Shown: positions 44,117 through 54,389 of the stretch, piece by piece
Layout of the letters: the number at the start of each line of letters is the position of its first letter
How positions within the stretch are numbered: the first letter of the stretch is position 1
Assembly (NCBI GenBank): GCA_025345505.1
Contig: JANVCC010000018.1
Location: 11,848,231-11,912,230 of the forward strand
Direction: 5' to 3'
Source: Todiramphus chloris collaris
Taxonomy: Eukaryota; Chordata; Aves; Coraciiformes; Alcedinidae
Length of the DNA: 64,000 nt
Position numbers and translations under genes: made by a program
Notes under the pieces: generated by a model
Database searches by the model: none
Told to the model about the DNA's origin: nothing
Seen by the model: the letters and a program-made list of their open reading frames with translations, nothing else

Positions 44117-44225
44117 GTTGAGGGTTTTTTGGGTTTTTTGGTTTTTTCTATTTGTTTGTTTGGGGGTTTGTTGTTGTTGTTTTGTTTTTCTTTTTTATTT
44201 GGTTCTTTAGTTTTTCATTAATATT
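44117..44225. repeat. G/T-rich low-complexity tract right of the gap
   Basis: T and G dominate, with GGGTTTTTTGGGTTTTTTGG at about 44121-44140, then TTTG and GTT repeats and a G5 run at 44162-44166. Its composition is the complement of the tract at 43187-43371 on the other side of the gap. Confidence 0.85.
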
Positions 44226-47200
44226 TATTTATTTTGGGATGAGGAAACACAGTGTATGTGACCTCTCAAAGTCAAACAGGAAATGAGTAACCACTTCTGG
44301 AACAGAGCACAAAAATGACTCTTCATACAAAGTCCTGAGTTCCTCTATTCTTCTATCCCTCTTACTTGTATATCTGGAAAGATATAGGCATTTAAAATAC
44401 TGCTTAAGGAGTAGATATGACTGCACTATTATCAATTTGTTCTACATTGCATTTTATCCTATTCACAAGTTGCTCAAGGTCTCACAGATTAGATTTATAG
44501 GAGGACTTCTGACAAGTACATTGCCACTAACGTTACAAACAGTAGAGCTGAATGTCAAGAGTTTCTTTCCAAAATAGCATCTTGACATATTTTCAGCTGA
44601 AAGAAATAGCTGTATTTCTCTTGAGCTGGACAGTCATTTAGGAGAAACTGCTGTCAGTATATTGATGCAATTAACTTACCTATGCTCACTCCAGGTAACT
44701 CCTGCTTTATGAGCTCATTTTATGAAAAATTTGCCAAATAAATCACCATTGCTGAAGTGGAACTACATCTTTGGCCAGAGCCAAGTATCCCTCTACAGAA
44801 TATACACAGTGAGACATGAAGTAAGTGCATCACAGCCAGTTGCTTAGCAGGACAGAAGACATGGAAGCAAATTTCAACCTTCAGTGCAAGATTTGATTTG
44901 GCTGCTTTCAGCAACAGTTATTGTATTTGGAATGGAGGAAGAAGGGCAAATGAAGTATTTTACAGTGAAATGGAAAAAACCTCAAGGAAGTCTTTCGGTA
45001 CTTCAAGTAAAAACATTTTAAAGTTTCAACTACAAAATTGTGTTGGTAAAAGAAAGCTGGTACAAATGACAAGCAAAACTGGTATTTATGCATTTTCTTT
45101 TGTTTTCTGGCCATTTACAGGGTCAGGAGGATGTACTAGCATTAATTCAAAGGAGAAAAATAAATGCTGCAAATGGAAGTGGAGACCTATTTCTACAGAC
45201 TTTTGCCTCTATTCCCAAGGACAAACGTTCATTAAGGCATTCATCTCTCTTCTTATTCTCATTATAAAATCACTAACAATTTAGCACTCGTGACTGCTTC
45301 CAGAGGTAAAATGGCTCAAGACTGGAGCATAAAGGGTAGAAGATATCATTTTTATTACTAGCAGACCTGCATGGTTGGAGCAGTGTCTGTCTGTGTTATG
45401 TCTGGCACTAAGACATGCTATTAATCATTCACCCTCATAATCACCAAATTCACACCCTTTGTTTCCTCTCTTCTAATGGATTCTTTTTCAGTTATGGATC
45501 TTCTGTTTATGCACAGAACACTGCAGCAGCCATAAGTATGATCAAATAGTCTTTGAATTTAAATGCATGAGCTTCTTAAGGGAAATAGACTTTAATTCAG
45601 ATATGCACGTTTATATCTTATAGGAAATGGACTTGACTACAGTTAGGATTAGTGTAGGCCATGTAGTTGGTTTTATGCGTACCTAACAGTGTGAGGACAG
45701 AAAATTCAGCTCCAGACTCAATGTAATCTAAAACCTTTCCGTATCTTTACTCAAGCACCAAACCCCAGGAAAACTGCTGTATGTAAGAACCTGCTTCAGG
45801 CAGAAGTGGGCAGTCTATACAGTTAATATTGCTATAGATCTATATCTATTTCCTTTTAATTCATTCCTCACCTCTGCCTTTCTGCTGTCCCTTCATTCCA
45901 GTTTGGGAATCTTGTCCACAGTCCTGTGCTGTGCCACTCTGTAGCTATTTCCTGTAGCCTATGGCATTCATGGAGTCTTTCTGGAGGGCATTTGGAAATC
46001 AGAAATTTATTCTGTCCCTTCTGTAACAGAAATGTAGCCATCTTCTCCATGGTCACACTTTCATATTGGATTCAAATATCTGTTCTGCCATAATGGATTT
46101 AAATTATTCAGTCAGGTCTCTGTACTCAGAGTCAGTCTTGAGGAAACAGTGGAAAAACTGTATTGAAGGAGACCAGTGAAACCTTCCACAGATGCTTTGT
46201 GCATACAGCATCCACAGAGCTGTTCAGCCACTGCCATCAGGGGGATACGGCTGACCTAGGATGAGTCCTTGTCACAGAAGATTTCAGTTTTTGCCAAGGC
46301 TTCTGAGAAGTGTGACTCTGCTTTAAAGCCCTGCAACCATTATTCATCACAGTCTGAATGTGGACACTATTGTCTGCATTCAGATCATGAAGCCACTTAT
46401 GCTTTGCAATTAAGGAGCATTTCAGGTGTTTAAAAAAAAAAAAAAACAGAAAAAATTAAAAAAGGAGAAACCTTTAAACACAGCCTGGTGACCTACAAGA
46501 ATCTGTAGTCCAGCAGGAATAAGTGACCCATCAAGTTCTCTGCTTTACAGCCCTCATTATCTCACAGCTGATAGATCTCATGCATTATGACATTTATTTA
46601 TTAATTTACTTGAAAAAAAATTAGAAAGGACATTAAGACTATTTAAAAATGGGACTAACTCAGTTATTCTAAGAACCTCATTTTTCAAAGTCTGTCTTAG
46701 AAAACTGAATAACATAATTAGTTATAATTGTCCAGGTAATTCTGTGTTCTCTAATGAAAATGTCATTGATTGCCTTATACTTGCCTTAAAAGAATGCTTT
46801 CACCTGTTCCGAGATTTGAAGTCTTTCTCTGGACAGAGTACATACCCAAGAATGTTCACTTAAAAGCAAAAATGGGCTACACAGGGATCTGTTCCATGCC
46901 CCTATGTTCTCCAGCTCAAACTTCTTCCTGAATGTAAAGATTAACCTTAAAGCAGCAGTGCAGCTCACTGCCCTCCTCCCTTCCTGAAAAGGAAACTGTC
47001 ACTTCCAACTATTTCAGAATGCTAATTCTGTAAAACAGCCATGCTACAGCCTGGCAACAATGAACAGTTTATTCTGGGTGGTTTTGGAATTGCCTCTGAC
47101 TCCTGCTCATTTCCCAATAATTACTGATAATTACACCACTCAAACCAAAATGAAACACAACAGACTCTTTCAAAGCTGTAGAAACAAAGTTTGTCCAGAA

Positions 47201-47768
47201 ACTGACCTTCCCGTTTGGAGGTGAGAGGAAGTGTGCATGGAATTATATAGGAAAGATGAGTTGCTTTCTAACTCATTTTGATAGAAATCAACAATCATAG
47301 GCAGCAGGAAAACCAAGGTAGTAGCTTTAAGGAGCCCCAGGCAGTAAGCTATGTGCAGGCTTACGTTTATTCAGTGTCTTTAGAAGCTGTCAATGTTCTG
47401 TCTCGCCTGTTATCTTAATATACTGCAACAATGGCAATAATAAACAACATACATTTAATATAAACCCTTCTTTGCTTGTTTATAGAAAGAGTTTCTTTGG
47501 TCAGCATATAACCATCTTTGAGGTCTTTTTAAGGATCGTTGCCAGAGGGAAAAAAGGGGGAAAAGGCTTCTGGGGGAGTTGAGGAAGACCTGCCAAGTCT
47601 CACTTATACAGCAAAACAGTTTTTATGACATTTCTCCTTTTTCTGCAGACGGGTTTTACAGCATGTTTCAGCAAGACACTCAGAATCACAATCACTCTAA
47701 GTTTCAATCATCCTCATTTAAATTGCCCTGGCAGAAACAAGTGCCTTGTAACTGCTTTTGAACTGCAG

Positions 47769-47990
47769 TATAAGAGTTTTGGCAGAAAGAGGCCTTGGAC
47801 TTGAGATGCTGCATTCACATCCATATAAGAGCTGAGGCACAAAACAACCTTGGAGCTATGATGCCGGATTCATCGTGGGGTACGTGTGAAGGCATCAGTT
47901 GGGCCTTGGAGCTGTGACATTTGGGCAGACGCTCTGACGCTGTATTTTCTTCAGTTCAAGAAGTGACGGACAGAGAGACCTTGGATTTTT
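47769..47990. repeat. Degenerate tandem array, ~55-bp unit
   Basis: The word CCTTGGA recurs at 47793, 47848, 47904 and 47979, i.e. at spacings of 55, 56 and 75 bp. The first two copies also share TATAAGAG at 47769 and 47824 (55 bp apart) and a TGATGC/AGATGC-like word just after CCTTGGA. The third copy keeps GGGCCTTGGAGCTGTGA, and the fourth is only partial. Units have diverged by substitutions and small indels, so it is an old minisatellite-like duplication. Composition is less AT-rich than its flanks. No open frame runs through it. Confidence 0.55.
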
Positions 47991-48306
47991 CAGACAGTAG
48001 ACACAGACCAGTGTTTATGTGCATTGTTCACATGCACAAGTATTCTGTGAGCCACTGGAGTCCCAGAGTTCCTTCTAGCATTTAAAAAGCAAATCTAAAT
48101 CCCTTTTCATACAAAGGTTGTATGGATAACTTTGAGATATATACCACCTTTAAAGGCAACAGAAAACAACCAGCTGAATTCCTCAGCTTTTCAAAAATAG
48201 CTCCACAGCTGGTTAGATTAATTTGTTTTCCTTCTGGCATTCCTCCTCTGGAATCAGTAAGCATGATCAGCTGCTATCCCCTGGAAGCACTATAGAAACA
48301 GATCTA

Positions 48307-48343
48307 TTAATAATAATAATAACAATAATAATTATTATTATTT
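48307..48343. repeat. (TAA)n-(ATT)n palindromic microsatellite
   Basis: TAA repeats on the left pass directly into ATT repeats on the right, so the two halves are complementary and could form a hairpin. Confidence 0.85.
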
Positions 48344-48858
48344 TTCAATTGTAAATACCAACAATGTGCTGAATCACAGTTTGTCATACATAAAGCAGAT
48401 GGTTTATTATGAGGTTAACACTCTGAAGCTCAGAGATACTACATCTGATTTGCCAACACCATCACTCCTGAAAACTCTATGAAATGAATGATGAACACTG
48501 GATTAAACATTGTCAATACTTAACAATTTTATTATGTCCAACGATGGCTGAGCTTCTGTGGAAGCTGTGCTGCTTGTCAAACAGAAGATACAGGCTTGAT
48601 GCAGAAATAATTGAATGGAGATTTTTGATCTGTCTTATGTAGAAGCTCAGAGAAGATGATTGTGATAGTCTCTGGTTCTAAATGCATGAACATGACTTCA
48701 GAGTTTTTCTGATTCTAAGAATTCTAAAAACCCTAAGAATGTAGGATTTTTAATATAGGTATGTCTAACTCTTCTGGTTGTAGGTCAAATATAGAAATAA
48801 GAATCTCAGAGACACCAAAGGACCCCCATAGACCTGTGAAATCCTCCTCCCTTCCTTC

Positions 48859-48888
48859 AACACACACACACACACATACACACACACA
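48859..48888. repeat. (CA)n microsatellite
   Basis: About 15 CA dinucleotides with a single T interruption (ACACATACAC). Confidence 0.95.
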
Positions 48889-49434
48889 GTTATTTTTAAT
48901 GTAATTATCTTAAAACTAAAAATCAGGGAGGAAGGGCTCTCACTTAAACTTCTGCCTGACCACACAACTGAGTAGCAGGCATTAATTCCATTTAAACCAA
49001 AATAATCCAATGTCCAATATAGTATCAGCCTGATTTTGCTTAAGAGAGTCAAATGTAATAATGAAAAAAATCCTTCTGTCAGTTAGCAGAGAAGTAATTT
49101 TAGGCAGGATCCAGTCAGTGTGCCAGCCTAGTAGGTTTTTGCTCAAATTTCACATTTAATCAATAGTAGAAGACTAGAGGAGTCTGTAATTGGTGCTGAT
49201 GTATGCTGCTTATTCATCCACTGGAGAAAAAATAACCAATAGGAATCACATTTGATGTCAGCACTGTATGCCAGAGAGAACAATGAAACCGTTAGAAATA
49301 CATCATAATGAAAAGAAGCAAAGAAGATATCTTCTCCAAAAGTCTCCAAAGTATATCTACTGAGTATAAGATGCATGGCATGTGTTCCCAAAATATCATT
49401 TGTGATTCAATATCTGGACTTCTCCTACCTAACT

Positions 49435-49481
49435 TGACTTTTGGAATTTTGGAATATGACTTTTGGAATATTCCAAAAGTC
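49435..49481. repeat. Foldback at the CR1 5' junction
   Basis: GACTTTTGGAAT occurs as two direct copies at 49435-49446 and 49458-49469. The second is followed at once by its exact reverse complement ATTCCAAAAGTC (49470-49481), giving a perfect 24-bp palindrome. ATTCCAAAAGTC is part of the CR1 reading frame (FQKSW), so the left-hand copies look like inverted duplicates of CR1 sequence placed outside the 5' truncation point. Confidence 0.75.
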
Positions 49482-50230
49482 TTGGCAGTCTGGTGAAGTC
49501 CCCGCTGGCTGGAAAAGGGAAAATATAATCCCCATATTCAAAAAGGGAAAGGTGGATGAACCTGTGAACTATAGGCCAGTCAGTTTCACTTCTGTGCCTG
49601 GTAAGATCATGGAGAGGATCCTCCTGGAGACACTACTGATGCAGATGACTAATGATGAAGTGATTGGCTACAACCAACATGGCTTCACCAAGGGCAAATC
49701 ATGCCCGAATAACTGGAGTACTGCATCCAGTTCTGGAGCCCCTATTACAAGACGTATATGGACGTGCTGGATCGTGTCCAGAGAAGAGCCAAGAGGATGA
49801 TCAGAGGGCTGGAGCACCTCTCCTGTGGGGACAAACTGAGAGAGTTGGGGTTGTTCAGTCTGGAAAAGAGAAGGCTCCGGGGAGATCTTATTGTGGCCTT
49901 CCAGTATCTGAAAGGGGGCCTGCAAGAAAGCTGGGGAGGGACTTTTTAGGCTGTCGGGCAGTGATAGGACTAGAGGGAATGGATTAAAACTAGAGATAGG
50001 TCGATTCAGGTTAGACATTAGAAAGAATTTCTTCACCATGAGGGTGGTGAGACACTGGAACAGGTTGCCCAGAGAGGTGGTGGAAGCCCCATCCTTGAAA
50101 GTTTTTAAGACCAGGCTGGATGGGACTCTGAGCAGCCTCATCTAGTGGGAGGTGTCCCTGCCCATGGCAGGGGGGTTGAAACTAGATGATCTTTAAGGTC
50201 CCTTCCAACCCTGACAATTCTATGATTCTA
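49466..50230 (+). mobile_element. CR1 LINE, internally deleted, intact 3' tail
   Basis: This is a plus-strand CR1 that looks comparatively young. It opens inside the reverse transcriptase with SWQSGEVPAGWKRENIIPIF, then [20 protein letters not shown] and QHGFTKGKSC (about 49675-49705). At about 49714 it jumps, with a frame change, to [11 protein letters not shown] and [16 protein letters not shown] (49779 onward), [49 protein letters not shown] and a 3' UTR ending ACAATTCTATGATTCTA. Measured against the copy at 31829-34890, about 0.66 kb is missing, including GVPQG and the catalytic FADD box. One frameshift lies near 49950 (GGTF followed by a stop). The 5' truncation point coincides with the foldback at 49435-49481. 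Confidence 0.93.
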
Positions 50231-51055
50231 ACTTGAGTAGGCTTACACTCCTTTCTTAGTCAATAGTAAGAAATAAGCATCTCAATCCATCAGGCATTTG
50301 GATTGAGTTTTGCAGTAGCATATTTTTCCTTGTTAGACTGTATCTAGACTATAACTAGACTCATAAATCCACCCATAAGTCAGTACTGTGCAAAACCTGA
50401 AATCAGCTGACAAAACCTCTGATAATGCTAGTCCTCATTTTAGGTGACATCTAATACTTTCATAGAAGAACTGGAAGGTACTAACAGGGGCAGAACAAAG
50501 TTCATGCATTGCAGGAACATTGAAGAATAAGTGGAGGGCTGGCCCTCTGAAGCCAGCCATGTTCCCTGTGAAAAGTTAATGGAAACTTCAGCTGCCGGAG
50601 GCAGTTGTGACCAGATGTATTTGGGAACCAGAGTAAAAGGATGAAATGATGCAGGGTTAGACTGCAGTCTGTTTCATAGTTCTCTCTTACTTTGTTGCTC
50701 TATTAGTTTCTTGTTTCACGTTTCTTCTATAAGTCGTTTGATATTATGTTAAGAAGCATACCTAAGAGAGGGATGGTTTGGGTTGTCTCATTAAAGGTGT
50801 TCTGAAAACAAGGTGAAACAGATGAATAGTGTGAAAAGAAATGTCTGTGGTTGAAAAATTACAACAATGAAAAACACACAGAGTTATGTATAGAATGCTA
50901 GCCCTAATTAAATTGAATGAAAAACTAATTATTTTTAAATTCTTGTGAAAAACCTGTCATGCTTTGGTTTTATGATAAAATTTAAAGAATTTTAAAAAAA
51001 CCTTTATTGTTTTAACTTGAAATTTAGATTTTTAGTCTTCAAAAATGTCCATTTT
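50231..51055. other. Unique sequence between two CR1 copies
   Basis: No family is recognised. 50440-50760 is less AT-rich, but I find no TG...CA ends or target duplication that would support an LTR. Confidence 0.5.
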
Positions 51056-51558
51056 CATAGAGACATAGAACGGCTAGGGCTGGAAGGGACCTCTAAAGGT
51101 CATCTAGTCCAGCAGTGAGCAGGGATACACTCAACTAGACCAGGCTGCTCAGAGACTTGTCCAACCTCACCTTGAATATCTCCAGGGATGGGGCCCCAAC
51201 CACCTCCCTGGATAGCCTATTTCACTGTTCTACCACCCTCAATGTAAAGAACTTCTTCCTGATATCCAATCTAAATCTACTCTTCTCTAATTTAAACCCA
51301 TTACCCCTCGTCCTTTCACTACAGGCCCTCATAAACAGCCCCTCTCCAGCCTTCCTGTAGGCCCCCTTCAGATACTGGAAGGCCGCTATAAGGTCTCCCC
51401 GGAGTCTTCTCTTCTCCAGGCTGAACAACCCCAGCTCCCTCAGCCTGTCCTTGTAGGAGAGGTGTTCCAGCCCTCTGATCCTTTGTGACCATTCTCTGTA
51501 CCAGCTCCACCAGGTCCATGTCTTTCCTGTGTTGAGGACTCCAGAGCTGGACACAATT
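51056..51558 (-). mobile_element. CR1 LINE 3' fragment
   Basis: This is a 5'-truncated CR1 in reverse orientation. Its 3' tail complement CATAGAGACATAGAAC starts at 51056. On the minus strand the ORF2 C-terminus is open over much of its length: [71 protein letters not shown]. The upstream end keeps a degraded [14 protein letters not shown] equivalent, in shifted frames, near 51558-51510. It is close in sequence to the same part of the copy at 31829-34890 and so is likely the same subfamily. Confidence 0.92.
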
Positions 51559-54389
51559 TTCCTCAAGACTGATTTGTTACAGTGAAGATGATGGAAATAT
51601 TTTTAAAATATATAAATTTCTATGTTATCAAAGATTCATTTTCACTTCAGAGGATCAAGAGAAAAGAAGAATACCTCATTTTCAAGGTTGCCAGTAAAGA
51701 AGACCCAACCCACAAAAAAGTAAGATACAAGAAGTTAACCTATTTAGGCAGACAGTAGTGAGTTGGAAGAATAATGGTTTCCTGTGTTCAGTAGTATCAT
51801 GTCAACCTGGGCAATATACTTTTTAATAAACTGGAGAACATGGTTTTTTGGAAAGAAATAATTGGATTGGTTTGACTATGGCAACCACAGAAAAATATTA
51901 TCTTGCATGGATCAATGATACGGCTAAGAATGAGTTTTTAATAATGCTATGCTTCTCCATCATGAAATGACTCCTGATTTTCACTGTTTGCGACAACTAT
52001 ACAGAAGTGGGACACTTTAATCTGGACTAAGAGCAATGTAAATATTGTATATCACTATGTGAACTGAGGCAACTAGCGCAGTGAATTTAATTTCTTAGAG
52101 AGGAAGATGATGTGTTTCCCAAGAGGACTTTGGTGGTGAAGAGGTATAGGTCTATGAAAGACGAAGGGACAGAAACTGAAGTCACCCCACTGAAATGGGC
52201 ACAGCAGCTACATTGCCCAGCTGTAGAAGGGAAATGCCAAAAGTGTCTGGGTGCCAATGATGAGACAGACAGACAGGACATTTCACACATGGGATGGTGG
52301 GTGTCAGCATTGGGAACCATGTAACAGGGAAAATGTGTACATGCAAAAGAGGAGCAGGAAACAGGATATTTTGAAGGAAATAGAGGAAGGAAATTGAGAG
52401 GCAGAAAAACAAGAGAAGGAGAAGAAAGGAAGAAAGCAGATGGGGAAAGAGATTAAATTAGGTAACAGCATTATTAATTATTATGAGATATGGTTTGCTA
52501 AAGTTACTACAGGAATCTAAAAATGGGACTTCCCTAAGACAGTGTCTTTGTTAATTAATAAATGCATTTGAGAAACCATTGTGAAACCGTTTTATAAAAA
52601 TTCAGAGTGCCCTTGAAGTCATTTTAGATAAATAAGGTAGGCTTATACTTTCATATCAATGCATTATTTCCTTGTGATTACTCTTATTCTACACATAGAT
52701 ACCTACCTATATCTTTATGATAATGTCAGATATTCAAGAAGAATAGATAGGATGCAAATTTTGGATTTTTTTTGTTTTAAACTGAATTTATCACCACAGG
52801 CTTCTTACCAAAAAAAAAACCAAAAAACAAAAAACAAAAAACCCCAAACAAACATGGCCAAAATAATTCCCTGTGTTTAACTAGCAGCAGATTAAAATGC
52901 CAAAAAATCCCTAATCAATTTTTTTTTAAGATATAAGGCAAGATTTTATGTCCATGGCATACACACCCAAAGCAGTTAGCCTGTTCCTTTCTTTAAAAAA
53001 TGGAAAGAGTAACAATTTTGACAATTCTCGTCTATCCTGGGCACAATATCCAACCCATCAGAGCTGTTCAGAATGACTCACAGAACATGTCATCCTCTAG
53101 CTGAAATGCAATGGCTCAGATGTTGCATCTACTTTACAGTTCCTTTGCTTCCTCCAGGGTGTGTGTATATACATACACAAAAAATACACAAGGACAAAAT
53201 ATCATATGATCATATTGAATCACTCCTGCTCTTTTCTGATGCAATTGAACATCTTGACACATTGTAAACTCAGCTGAATATGTGCCCAGCCACAGCAATC
53301 TGCTTCTCCTGCAGCACTGACATTTCACTATGAACTCCATAACCATTGCAGAAGAAACTGGAAAAGGCTGTTCCCTGACTTTATTTTTCTTATCACTTAG
53401 GATAAATTAACTTGATGGTCTTATAAGCCATAAATTATGAAAATGGAGTCATACTGACTTCATACATACTTCAGATGTAAAAGCTTTAGTCTTATATTAG
53501 GAGTTAGAAGCTTACTATACATATTTACCCATAAAGAAAATTAAAAATAAATGTGGCAATGACACACAAGATGGGATCAATTTGCTTTCGGTGCTACTAG
53601 CATCACCCTATTGTTGCAAAGACATGTCCAAGGACAAAAATTTTCCCAATAGCATTTACTTGTTTTGACAGACTCAGAACGCATGCAAAGGATGAGTGAA
53701 AACTTTATGTATCATAAATACACTTCCTTTGTTTTGTGGTAATAATGCATCATGAAAATAGTTATTCACCATCTCGTCTTTCCTCCAGTTTTATTGGCTT
53801 TCTTTTAACCATTAGATGTTAATGCAATTTCAAAGGTAGAACTTGGAGCAACTGAACTCAGCTTCATGCATACAGGTCTATAGTTCAGTTCATGATGGGC
53901 TGCCTGAAAAAGCTCAGGTTTCTCATTAGTACACAGGACTAGAAGAAACCTTGTGGTGAATGTCCTCTATCACAGCAAACATGTTGATCACAGACTATAC
54001 ATAAATACTTTATTTCTCCATTTTGAAACAAGTTTAGAAATGATCTCCCAGTTTTCCACTCTGAAAGGCACCCTAGAACCTCAGTCCTATGCTCACTCTT
54101 CAGTTTTGTCTTGCTATCCTGCCTAAATATACTTTGTGACCAGTACTGCTAACTTCTTGTAGAATAAGCTAACTCTTTGTACCTCTTTCTTCTTCACACT
54201 GTTCAACCTACCAAACTATAAAAACCTAGAAATATTCACACTGGTCCAAAGAAAGAGAAAAAGATGCAGTAAATATCTTTTTTTTGACAAGATGAACAAA
54301 ATATGAACAGAGAGAGGGTATGTAGAGAGATTATATAAGGGGCAAATATAGACTGATTCCACCTCTTAAATATTTTTCAGTTTCTGGCA
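51559..54389. other. Unique AT-rich noncoding sequence
   Basis: No certain repeat or exon. An A/C-rich simple tract lies at 52808-52853. The stretch at about 53935-54260 may carry the decayed 3' end of the ancient LINE that follows (GACTAGAAGAAACCTTGTGG resembles an antisense CR1 3' end), but I cannot support it firmly. Confidence 0.45.
52808..52853. repeat. A/C-rich low-complexity tract
   Basis: A runs separated by C or CC (AAAAAACAAAAAACC-type units), the same class as the tract left of the gap. Confidence 0.85.

Larger units (their letters stand above)
44226..49434. other. Unique AT-rich noncoding sequence
   Basis: No interspersed repeat or exon is recognised over about 5.2 kb. It holds an A run at 46432-46446, the degenerate tandem array at 47769-47990, an AT microsatellite at 48307-48343 and a CA microsatellite at 48859-48888, each listed separately. 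The longest open frame (128 codons, 44898-45284 plus) has no recognisable family and is within chance expectation for this composition. Confidence 0.5.

Noticed and set aside
44898-45284. 128-codon open frame on the plus strand
   Set aside because: No recognisable domain, and about one frame of this length is expected by chance in a window of this size and AT content.
50440-50760. Possible old LTR or unknown repeat
   Set aside because: No terminal motifs or flanking duplication, and no family recognised.
53935-54260. 3' end of the ancient LINE
   Set aside because: Only one short word resembles an antisense CR1 3' end; the rest does not align by eye. Left as unassigned.
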